Part shown: positions 22,440 to 32,730 of the stretch, piece after piece
Layout: each line of letters starts with the position of its first letter
Position numbering within the stretch: position 1 is the first letter of the stretch
Assembly (NCBI GenBank): GCA_030247885.1
Contig: JAPDRO010000025.1
Span: forward strand, 124,001-188,000
Direction of reading: 5' to 3'
Length of the DNA stretch: 64,000 nt
DNA from: Taxawa tesnikishii (nom. ined.)
Lineage: Eukaryota; Ascomycota; Dothideomycetes; Dothideales
Program-made: the position numbers and the translations under genes
Notes under the pieces: generated by a model
Told to the model about the DNA's origin: nothing
Seen by the model: the letters and a program-made list of their open reading frames with translations, nothing else
Databases searched by the model: none

Positions 22440-23681
22440 ATGGCGTCGCCGTCGGTTGCATCCACTGTCAGGGCCGGAGTGAAGCGGTGTCGTGGCTCGA
22501 ATACTGTCGCGTGCATCAAGAGGACATATGCGACCGCCTACTCCCAGCCAGCAGCTTCCACAGCTTCTGAAGCTGAGGTGAATTCAGCGAGGACATACTG
22601 CGCGGATCTGTTGAGGTAGGCAACCTTCATTCCATCTGCCTACACACTTGATCAGTATCATATCACTGAGACGGCCGTCAGAAAGTACGACACTCCCTCC
22701 CATCTCCTCCAATCCTTCATCCCCGCCCACGCCCGCGATGCCTACCTCGCCATCCGCGCCTTCAACATCGACGTCGCACGCACAGCCGACACAACAAGCA
22801 CGCCCACAATCGGCGCCATGCGCCTCCAATTCCAACGCGACGCCATCTCGCAAGCCCTAGCCGGCTCACCACCAAAGCAACCTGTCGCCATCCTCCTCGC
22901 ACGCGCCGCCGAAGATCTCTGGAACAGGACTCACGGCCGGGGCAAGTTCAGCAAGAGCTGGTTCCTGCGCGTCATAAACACGCGACAGCAGTACCTCGAC
23001 AACCCTCCGTACTCGGACATCGCCGCTCTGGAGAGCTATGCCGAGAACACGTATTCGACGCTCATGTATCTGACGCTGCAGGCATTACCTATGAATTCCG
23101 TGACGGCAGATCATGTGGCCTCGCATATCGGGAAAGCGACGGGCATCGCCACAGTCCTGCGGGGCATACCGCTGCTCGCCTTCCCTCCACCCCCGAACTC
23201 ACATTCGAATCAGGACGGGTTCTCCGGCGCCGTAGGCGCGACGCGCCAGGGCGCTGTCATGCTCCCTCTGGACGTAATGGCCCAACACGGCGTGCGAGAG
23301 GAGGAGGTATTTCGCAATGGGGCAGGAGCGCAGGGGTTGCGGGACGCCGTGTTCACGGTCGCGACCCGCGCGAACGACCACCTGATAACCGCGCGCGAGA
23401 TGCTAAAGAACCTGCGCGCCGGTCACGACGCCGGACACGAGTTCGAGCACCAGCACGAAGAGGAGCATAACTACAGCGTACTCCAGACCGAGGGCAAGAA
23501 GGACACGCCCGCGCAGGAGTTGGAGAAATCCTTCGCTGTGTTTATGCCCGCCGTCGCGACCAGTGTCTGGCTGGAGCGCTTACAGAAGAGTGATTTTGAT
23601 ATCTTCAATCCCAAGCTCAGGGTCACGGACTGGAAGCTTCCGTGGAGGGCTTACTGGGCTTACAAGAGAGGGACTTTCTGA
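22440..23681 (+). CDS. NDUFAF6-like complex I assembly factor (squalene/phytoene synthase fold)
   Basis: Two exons (22440-22615, 22682-23681) give 391 residues. The first 45 residues are rich in Arg, Ser and Ala with few acids, consistent with a mitochondrial targeting peptide. The rest is a squalene/phytoene-synthase-fold protein: YCADLLRKYDTPSHLLQSF, then ARDAYLAIRAFNIDVART, MRLQFQRDAI, ESYAENTYSTLMYLTLQAL and HIGKATGIATVLRGIPLL. This matches NDUFAF6 homologues, which lack prenyl-transferase activity as far as known and are needed to assemble the membrane arm of respiratory complex I. Gene presence fits a fungus that keeps complex I. The His/Glu-rich insert near residue 305 is a variable loop. 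Confidence 0.88.
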
Positions 23682-24240
23682 AAAGGAAAAAGGAAAAAGA
23701 GGGAAATTTTCTTCAACCAGGCGTTCTCCTCTACCAAAACATGGCAAGCTGCGGGCCTGCTGTTCCTCTTTGACGATCACCGTGGCGCTGACGACGGTCA
23801 ATGGGACCACGGGTCGTTGCAGTGGTGATAACAACGATGGTGATATTTGTCTTCTGGATCCCTCCTGCCCTTGTTGCGAGCGGCAAATATTGCTGGATGG
23901 AAGTGGCGGATGTGTTATCTGGGTTCACGCTGGCAACGGCGGTGTGAAAACTAGTCCTTTTTTTGCCGTGGCTACGGTCACGCAGAACAAGCCGCAAGGT
24001 GTTGCCTCACCTTTGACAAAAGCGCAACCTGCGCGTGACTCTACACCATCTGCTTGGGTGGTGGCGGGAACACGCGGCCGTGTATTAGCCACGGGAGAGT
24101 TGTCAGACCGCATGTATGTATACCCACGAGATGGGGTGAGGATCTAGCGAAAGAACACATTTCGGTTACACTCAGTGTGTACTACTCGGGGTATCAAGCC
24201 TCCTCCCCATCCTTCATCCCCCAATCCCCCTCCTCCATCA
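23682..24240. other. Convergent 3' flanks
   Basis: 560 bp between the NDUFAF6-like stop and the stop of the Cyk3-like gene. No motif-bearing frame. Confidence 0.5.
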
Positions 24241-26819
24241 TCAATCCACAATATCCCACTCGGCCAAAAAGCTTCCTGCCCAACCACACCTCCCATCCTT
24301 CTCCCTATACTCCATTACGCTCAATCCACGTCCGTCCCTCCCGTCGAAACTCGTCATCGCCATGACCTTGACCTTCTGACCCGGCGCTCCCAGCTCCCTG
24401 GGCTGCACATCGCACCACCAGAACATGCCGTTGCTGTCGAAAGGTATCTTCCTCTCTTGTCTGCCGTCTACGCCCTGCACGACCAGGACGTACAGGTACC
24501 TAGAAAGGTGGTCAGAGCACTGTTTGGGTTCGGTCGTTGAGGTGGAGGATAGGGGACTGGGTATGAGGATTTGGAAGGTTGGGGGGAGGATGCAAATGAA
24601 TAAGAGGATTGAGGAGGACCGTCACGTTACCATTTCCCCTTCCCGTTCTTGACGGGATCCCAATGCTCGCAGACTTTTGAGAACTGGAACCGGATGTAGG
24701 GTCTCGAGTCATCCCTGGTACTGACGCGCTTTCCCCTGGGCGTGAAGCTCAGTTCGCCGAAACCTTCGCCTCCCACGTTGTACCTGGCGGATTGTTAGCC
24801 CTCCCATCGAGGTTTCCCAACATGTAAAGCACAGGATGGGGGTGTATATGATTTAGGTATTTCGTGCCAGTTGCTTCTCAGCAAGCCCCGTCCGGCCGGC
24901 AGAAATACACTGGTCGCTACTGTTTTAGTTGCGGCGCTTACAATTGCGGTCCCTCTCCTACACCGGCATTGAGCAGGTACTCCTCCCAACTGATGCCAGC
25001 CCTTCCGTCGTTGCGGAAGAACATCGTCTTGTCGGTAGGATAATGTCTCCGACCAAACTCATCGTTGTCCATCGTGAACATTCTCGGCTCGAAGCGCCGC
25101 GTGTAGCTCGTCTGGCCGTTCATCAAACATCCAGCACCCCAGCACGGATCGATCAGCTTCCATTCTCCGTCATCGATGCGCACCGCGTTCCATGCGTGGC
25201 TCGCCTTGAATCCCGGTAATGGCTGGCCGGGTTTGGGGTCCTGGTAGCCGGCGCCCTTGCCGTGTCCGCTGACGACGATGGCCTCGAGGCCCGCCTTTAC
25301 GCCCAGTGCGGCGAAGAGGCCGGCGTAGCCCTCGCAGACCGCCAGGCCGCTTGCGATGGTGGACGCAGGCGTCGATGGTTTAATGTTGTTGCCGAAGAAG
25401 GCAACGGTGTCGTAGTTGATATTGTGGTGCAGCCAGGTGAATATTGCGCGGGCTTTGTCGGTGGCGGAAGGAAAGGGGAATGTCAATTGGTGCGCCAGCC
25501 AGCTGAGATCGGTCGAGGGGATGGCTTCGCGTGGGAAGCGTGCTGCGTGGGCGTCGGCTGCCGAAAAGTCTCTGCATCTGAGACAGGAGGCAGTGTCATT
25601 AGGCTGGCTTGTTGTTGGCCGAGAAGAGAGGGTGGGCTTGGAGGCCAAGAGTTTGGAGAGATCCGGCCTGGAGGATGTCGGGATGGGTGGAGGTACTCCA
25701 CCTTCTGAACGAGTTGGCTGCAGCCCAGGCCGACTTGCTGGAAGCGCAGGAGCGACCTCGTTGGACTTGTTCAGTGCAAACGAGCGAGCGTCTCTACGCG
25801 GAGCTTGAGGCTTTGGAGGTGGTAGTGCCTGTAGGGATGGTTGGCGGGAAGGAAGTGGCGGAGTTCTCTGGGAACAGTTGCCCGGCAGTTCCGAGGACGG
25901 TGTGGTTTTAGCAGGAACGTCGAGTGTCGTCTTGACAGGAACGGTCGGTGTAGAACGAGCGGTTTTGAGAGGGGTACGACCTGGTGCTGGCGGATGCTCT
26001 TTGCCCTTTTTAGCGGCAAAGGGGTAGAGTTGATGGGTCATATACGGGGGCTCTTATTTGGTAGGTCTGTCCAGGCAATGAAGCTGACGTCCTTGAACTT
26101 GCTGCAGTGTTTGCGGAGATGGCAGAGACGAATGAAAGAGCGGAAGACGTAGACTCGATAGATGCACGCCGGTCAAGACCGTACCCAGACGGCTTTCTGG
26201 ACAAGGAAGATGGTGTTCCAGACGGCTGTCGTGGTGGAAGCTGTGGTTTCTGCTCTGATGGTCGCCTCGGTGGCAGAGGAGGAGTTCCCGTACACTGAGA
26301 AGTCCTTTCGTCTGCGGGGAGGTTGCCTATGTCATGACCAACAGAAGCAGCCGACACGTGAGTAGCCGTGGGAGGCACGTTCGTCGTCTGGTTTCTTGCT
26401 AAGGGTTGGGGTCTTCTAGGTGGTAACGATGGTGGTGCCGCAACTACCTGGTGGGAATTAGAATGTTACCAGAAGTCATAACATAGCTCACAGAATCAGG
26501 GCATAGGCCAGTGTTTCCAAAGCCTTTTAACACAAGGAGGACCTTCTAGGAACGCGGTCCGTGGAAGGGCAGTCCTTTGGACAACAACTGCTCGATGGCC
26601 CTCCAAGCCCTCTAGGACTGCCGTAGTACCGCATCCTAGCAAGCAATCGAGTGCCAATGTTGACGGCGTGTTGAGGACACTGGAGCCCGGTGTCTTTTGC
26701 TGGGCATCACTCACTTGTTCATAGGTTGGTGGAGGTGAGTTTGGCTGTCGGCCTACTTGTCCCAAGTTCAACGCTGCAATGCGCGCTGCGATGGATGTTG
26801 GAGCACCTTCTTCGGCCAT
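24241..26819 (-). CDS. Transglutaminase-like (Cyk3-type) protein with proline-rich N-terminus, frame break
   Basis: Four exons: 26819-26715, 26447-24942, 24783-24631, 24499-24241, about 674 residues after correction. Opening MAEEGAPTSIAARIAALNL is conserved in fungal Cyk3-like proteins. A Pro-rich, probably disordered half follows with SH3-ligand-like runs (PPSLPPRRP, TPPLPPRRPSEQ). The transglutaminase-like core has Cys in ASGLAVCEGYAGLFAALG, His in KASHAWNAV and Asp in WKLIDPCWGAG, so the triad is complete. A beta-rich C-terminal module follows (FELSFTP-like and MFWWCDVQPREL). Related proteins act at the cytokinetic ring or cell-wall septum; many family members are not enzymes. Intron 1 is unusually long here (267 nt). 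The frame breaks at 26011-26024 between YDPSTLP and KKGKEHPPAPGR; two missing bases (or one extra) fix it. An intron cannot, because the phases do not match. Confidence 0.8.
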
Positions 26820-28044
26820 ACGGAAATCAACAAAATCGATGGGGATTCGAGTTAAGTTCGGGCTTGATCGGAATTATCACAGCAGGAGATCGAATGCTCT
26901 TCAGACGGATCAATGCTCGAGTTCGTGAAGATGTTTGCTTGTAGGATTTGTGGAACAGTCGCTCAGACGGCCTATGCAAGGATGTTGTCCTAGCGGCGGT
27001 GAACAGGAAGCAAATATGGACGACGAAAAATGACCGGTACAGCAGCAGCAGGCGCTTCACTGGAGTACACTTTGATGCTGCCGAGTCTCGAGTCGATATT
27101 GTTATACACGTTCCATGGAAGAGTGCGGCAGAGTCTTGTTCTGAGTCGCGGGCCATGATTCAGCCTCAGCCTCAGCCTCAGCCTCGTCTTGTGTAAAGTT
27201 AGCAGCAAGAGCCGCATATGGCGCATTGTCACATTTGGTTGGTTGATTGATTGGTTGCCTGATCTACGGAACACCAAAGCTCAGCCACGTTTTGTGTTTC
27301 ACTAGACGTGCCTGTCATCCGCAGTCTTGGCAACTATCGGGATGTGTTCGAACCGAGCATTCGCATTCAGTGCTGTCCTATCCTAGTTGACGCCCGAAAA
27401 ACATCACCAGTCTATTGAGAAACACACCAGCTGGCTACAATCCCCTTTCTCGTTGCCCGCTTCTGTCGCGACTGCCGATTACCAGTCCTACAAAGGCGCA
27501 AACCCACAACAAGCACGCTGTCATATCCATCAGAACCGGGGTGAACTGGGGACCATCCCATGCAACCACATAACGACTCTTTTTCTGCATTTTTTGAGGG
27601 AAACCATGTACGTGCGTCCAGTGAATAAGGGCAACCATACCCGACGATCCAAGAAAAACTGACAACATGGGAACAACAGGGAAGGACAGGTGACAACGCA
27701 TTAAACCACACCATGACATACGAAAAGACATACAAGGGAACTCGTAAACATCATCGTGGACAGCTTGCCACGATATAACAGTGTTCAAGTTGAAGGCCCT
27801 TCCGGATCCCGTATATGAAGAAGACCGGGCCAGTATTGTGGAAAAAGGGGTTCCGCCGCAGTTGTACTCAAAGCAGCAGCATGCTTGAGTCGTTAAGGTA
27901 AGTTGCTCTGGATGGGAGTAGGAAAGTGAGAGTGGCGCTATGACCTCGCACACTAGCACCGCTTAGCATGCCGCTCCGGTAATGAATGATCCTCGGGGAC
28001 ATTGAGCCCGGAGCGAAGGGACCATCGCACAGAGGCGTATAGGA
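26820..28044. other. 1.2 kb intergenic, upstream of Cyk3-like gene and downstream of C6 factor
   Basis: Holds the promoter of the Cyk3-like gene and the 3' flank of the Zn2Cys6 gene. Open frames of up to 174 codons on the minus strand (27435-27959) lack motifs. A hexamer repeat is at 27161-27185. Confidence 0.45.
27161..27185. repeat. (CAGCCT)4 hexanucleotide repeat
   Basis: Four tandem copies of CAGCCT in intergenic DNA upstream of the Cyk3-like gene. Confidence 0.85.
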
Positions 28045-30140
28045 TCACCTCTTCCTCTTCTTGTTCTTGTCGGACGGCAAAGCTGGGGCGAGGAAGTGAC
28101 CGTTGCTGGCGGAAGTCGTAGAAACGCTGGTGACCTTCTCCACTACATCACCCAGGGTCGCTTTGACCGGGACACCCATATGACGACCATAGCGACCTTT
28201 GCGGCCATTGCCTTCGTCCTCGCTGATGCAGCCCTCAATGCCAATGCCGGCATCCCTGCATCTTCCGCAGGGGCGCTGACGATCGCAGCCCTTCTTACTC
28301 TTGCGGCATCTCTGACAGCGAGGCTTGGTGCTAAGATCCTCCTCATCCGCCCCGAGTTGGTTGACGGTCGATGCTGTCGAGGTCTTACGGGATTGTGACG
28401 GCAATGACGCTGGGGACATGGGTACCTTGGCGTTGGAGCTGGTCTTGCGCAACTTCACTGGGCCAGGGGCACGGCTCTTGGCAGACTTGATGGAGCCACT
28501 GATAGAGGAGACACTTCCGCGAACTCTCGACGCGCCGGAGGCCTTAGACTTGCTGTCTCTGCGTGGAGCTGACCCAAGTGCAGAATCCTGATCAGGCATG
28601 ATCTCATCGCTGTCGCCATTGAAAGAACCGTCTCCCTGATCTTCATATTCGTCACCACTATCTTGGGTAGTGTCGCTGGGAAGGTTCTCTTCAAGCATGC
28701 GCTGCTTCTTCCTTTGAGGGCCAACAGTGTGCGAGCGACCGGACTCCTCTTTGGAATAGCGAGGAATAGCAGGGAGATCGTCTTCTGCTTCGCTCTCCTC
28801 ACCAGAGGATGCCGCTTCTGCCTTACCACTAAGTGCGTCATCAAGGGTGGAGGTCGAAGTACGACCGTGTGAGAAGTTGGACATGTCGCCAAGACGCATG
28901 AGCTGAAGAGCGACGTCCTCGTCAGAGATCACACTTCCGACGGTGGGTTCCGGAGTGGGCAAGATGCCACCGGTAGACTGGCGTGGTGCGCTGTAAGAGA
29001 CTGGGCGTCCGCGGTTGTTGTATGAGCCCGCGCCGTAAGCTCCAGCTGATCCATATTCGTTGCTAAGCCTTCCATAGCTCTGAGGTGAAGGCAATGGCTG
29101 CGTGTAGGAAAAGGTGTATTGGTTGCTGTACTGCGCTGGAGAACCAGCAATGCCGTTCGCACGTCGTACGGGCGACACTGAGGAGTTTGAGGCCGCCACA
29201 GGTACCTGCGGGGGTACGAAGAGAGGCAGTTCCTGTGAAGAGTGTTAGGGCCGCTCTCTTTGTCATGGAAAGAGTTTGTTCTTACGGAGCTCTCAAACTT
29301 CGCACGCTTCCGTCGACCACCCTCGACGATGTTGTCCACACTGATCTCTGCGCTCGCATGGGGCTCAACCTTAGACCGGCGTGAGCTAGTGACGGAGCCG
29401 TTTCCACCATCGCTATCGCTATAGCCATCGGCGACCTCTCCAAGTGCGGTGGGTTCTCTGCTCTTCGTACTACGACCTCGGGACTTTGCGCCTGGCAAGG
29501 CAGAATTGCTGCGGTAGCTCTTATTAGATTGAGGGGAAACGCTGCGTCCATTCGCTGCGTTCGACCCGTGTCTTGTCTGGTTGCGCGAGGGAGGCCGCAT
29601 TTCAAAAGGCGCACCCAGCTTGGGCTTCCTTGGCGACAGTGATACCCGACCGCTGGCGGCCGCGACGACTTCAGGATCTGGTGTTGTGACACGTACATAG
29701 ACAGTCATGTCATTTTCGAAGTTCTCGTGTCTGGCAATGATGATGTTGCCTTCGCGATCCTCGAAGCTGACACCTGGACCCTCATATAGACCATAGAAGT
29801 TTCTAACCGTGGTGAGAATAGACTCGGTGGTGTCGTGAGGGGAGATCATGACACGCATTGGAAGACGAGCGCGATGTTGAGCAGACTTGTTTAAGAGAAG
29901 CTCGAACATGACGTGCTTCTGCTGCTTGCCGTTGGGTGATGGTCGTGGTCCTCCGGCAGCGGGAAGACCATTATATGCTTTGGCGGGGGACTCCATGGAA
30001 TTTCTGATCCCTTTTCTAGCATCATAGGAGTTCAGCGACGTAAGAGCTTGTCGAGTTGGGTACTGATGGCTTTGGCGCGGACCCTCAGTGTTGCCCTCTG
30101 GCTGAGCCGCACCCTCGGCGAGGAGGTTGAGTACGTCCAT
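28045..30140 (-). CDS. Zn2Cys6 regulator with C-terminal zinc cluster
   Basis: Two exons (30140-29286 and 29232-28045) give 680 residues. The zinc cluster is CQRCRKSKKGCDRQRPCGRC, then ending in GIEGC, the standard Cx2Cx6Cx(5-6)Cx2Cx(6-8)C spacing, but it lies about 90 residues from the C-terminus rather than near the N-terminus. Ahead of it are an N-terminal folded region (about residues 70-155: HVMFELLLNKSAQHRARLP then VMISPHDTTESILTTVRNFYG), which looks like a ubiquitin-like/PB1-like beta-grasp segment, and long Ser/Pro/acidic disordered stretches. The last residues are basic (SDKNKKRKR), a likely nuclear localisation signal. Start taken at MDVLNLLAEG; the frame is open further upstream but those residues are atypical. 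Related proteins occur through the Pezizomycotina; the target genes are unknown. Confidence 0.85.
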
Positions 30141-32730
30141 TATCCACGGCAGTGACTTCAAATATAAGTCTCCCAAGGATGATCCCACTCTTTTTCTTGA
30201 CAGGGTATGTATTTCCGAGCGATCCAAACAAAGATGTGATCCTATACCACTCCTGGCGCAAGGGCGAAGTGTTGTACAAGGACGGGGCAGCGAACGAAAG
30301 ATCTCTCTGCGGTAGGGACTGTATTAGCGAGTGTATTCGAGTATGATGCTTGGTGTTATGCCATTGATGGTATCAATAAAGAAGCAAGTCCAGAGATGGA
30401 GGTTGGAAGAGGTCATGTCAGGTTGAGGAATGAGCAGCAAGCCGGTTGGCCGACGCTTGGTGAGACGACAGCATTTCGGAGGAACGCACCAGATGAAGAT
30501 GTCCTGACGGTACAACAGCGATCGCCAATGGTCACCACCTCTGTACGAAGATCCTAATCGACGAGAGAGTGTGTCTGCGTTGGCAGAAGACCTCCCTTCT
30601 GCAACCGCCGAACGGCTGCTCTCGGCGCAAGGGCGCACAAGGGTTGGGAAGTCAACGAAGACCAACTGGTAGTAGGAGGTCTGAATGTATTCGTTGGAAG
30701 GCTCAAGACTAGCGGTCAACAGATCAAGAACTGCGTGGGAAAGTCGTTGGGTGTGGACAGCAGGTGAGTTGGCAGAGAGGAGTTTCAAGTGAGTAGTGGA
30801 GGTAGACGAAGCGGGACGCTGAGCGCTGAGCCCGAGACTTGTGTGCCACCTGATCAAGTCACATCACAACAAGCAACTTTCTAAACGGTTAATGTACAAC
30901 TCAGCAGTCTATAATACGCATTGAGTCTTATTGTAGCAAGAATACACATCTTTCAAAAAATTAGATTAAACCATTGGTGAGGGGTGAGCAGCGTGCCACA
31001 TCAGCAACCGCGGGCATAGTAATAAGCGGTTGAAAGGCCTAGCGACAGCGCATATAGTTCAGCCAATCCGGCATGCACTAGGTATGGGCACTGAGAGCAG
31101 ATCGCTACCAGAGACGCTGATAGCTGGCGCTCTTGAAAAGCGTCGGATTGCGCAACCAATAAAATCATTGCGCTTGTACATCATGCAGCACTCGAGCGCA
31201 CCATCAGTCCATCATTGTATCACGAAATGGATACGCTGTCTATGTCCGAAAATGCCAAATCAGAAAGGTTTGTGGCAGACATTCAGGTTATGTCAAGCGG
31301 TTCTGTGTCACACAACCGGAACCAGCAGACTGGGCGCCATGCTATGCGCTCGCTGTGGAACAGGCTTCCATGACCATTTCAGGAACAGGCGCACCTGACA
31401 TGGCTATTGCATGTATGCGCTGTGACATGGCTCCAGATTAACAAACTTATCAGCGGGTATAGCGTTCTTTGCTTCTGCTAGGGCATAGGTAGGTATCGAT
31501 CGTTATAGACCTGGATGGGCTACGCTACCGTCATATTCTGCACCCCTCTAGACCTTCAGTAGCGCAAAGAAAGGAGGCACATCGGTACATGCATGCTGCT
31601 TCTGAACACAGTGCAGTCCTTTGTATACCTTCAACAAAATGTTGAACGAGCAGATGCTAGATTATTCCGAGGTTGCCGGTGCCGCAACTTGGTCCGCATT
31701 TGAGATTCGAGATCGAGCCGACACCGCCAGTTCTAGTCTGCGCCGCAAAGGTCACCAAAGACTCTTCGCACCTCTACACCAGTTTCTGTGTGGCATCGAA
31801 CCTCCTTTGGGGGAGAAGTTTGGACCTGCCTCTGGAGCCTGTGTACGTCAGAACGCATTGGATGCGACACATGGCCCTTTTGCCGGAATCCAAAGGACCT
31901 CGGGGTATGTTTCACATGGACGGAACTTCCGGCGCACGACTGGCGATGGACGCAAAGTATCCTACCGAAGCCCACATATCGACGCGATCATTGTACGTGA
32001 GTTGAGACGGCGGTACAAGCGGTGTTATGGCGATGCGACAGTATCGAGCAATCTCAGTTGACGAAGGGAAGTACTTTACCACGATCACGTGAAGACGTGC
32101 CAAAATCGGGTCTATCCGAGACTGTTCTTCCTGATGAATGCGCAGAAGACTGACGATGTTCCTAGGGTCGCATCCGCGCAGGCGCATAGAATCTATGGTA
32201 ATCAGTGTGCCGGTACAGATCACCTGGCTCCAGGTAAACGTGTTTATGCAAACATCTCATAATGTTGCGGTTGCAGGTAATGGTTTGTTGTATTTGAGTG
32301 TTGATGCGAAGACGCGCCGGAAGCCGGCAATGACGCAGGTGAAGCTGTGAGCTGCGAACCCTGAATCGTCGACAAGGAAGCTTGGCTTGGCGTTGTGGTC
32401 TGTTTACTGTAGCTAATTTCCAAAACAACAAGCTAAGCTACCGTACTTTATATCTCGACATCAACACGGCGCATCTTACCCAGCACCCTTTAGCAGCCTC
32501 CATCCCTTCAGGACTGTCATGAGCCGTGTCTGAACGATACATTGTTGTGTATTGTCGGTCACCGTCCTCAGGTACATCCCCTTTCTGAGTCGCGTCGCCG
32601 GTTGTCCTCCGCCAGAAGCCTCCTTCTCTTCGTCGCAGTCCGTTCGACTTCTCAGGAACACCGCTTCCAGCATCGCACGGGTTCATCGCATCAACCTCCA
32701 ACGCACCCATACACAGCTACACAAAACAAG
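30141..32730. other. 2.6 kb gene-poor stretch
   Basis: The longest stretch without a supported gene. 30324-30857 (minus) is open for 177 codons in the leader region of the Zn2Cys6 gene, and 31621-32061 (plus) for 146 codons, with a second plus frame of 110 codons overlapping it; none has a recognised motif. 30880-30965 is visibly AT-richer than its surroundings. It may be long regulatory DNA for the flanking regulator and cyclin genes, or a decayed insertion. Confidence 0.45.

Noticed and set aside
26011-26070. A 59-nt intron (GTATAT...CCAG) as the explanation for the Cyk3-like frame break
   Set aside because: Splicing there leaves the wrong phase and deletes residues normal for the family.
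27340-27365. tRNA T-arm-like sequence TGTTCGAACC
   Set aside because: Flanks do not form the T stem and no acceptor or anticodon arms are present.
30324-30857. 177-codon minus frame upstream of the Zn2Cys6 gene
   Set aside because: No motif and lies in the probable leader; could hold upstream ORFs but nothing supports a protein.
31621-32061. 146-codon plus frame in the empty stretch
   Set aside because: A second overlapping frame of 110 codons is equally open and neither shows a recognised domain.
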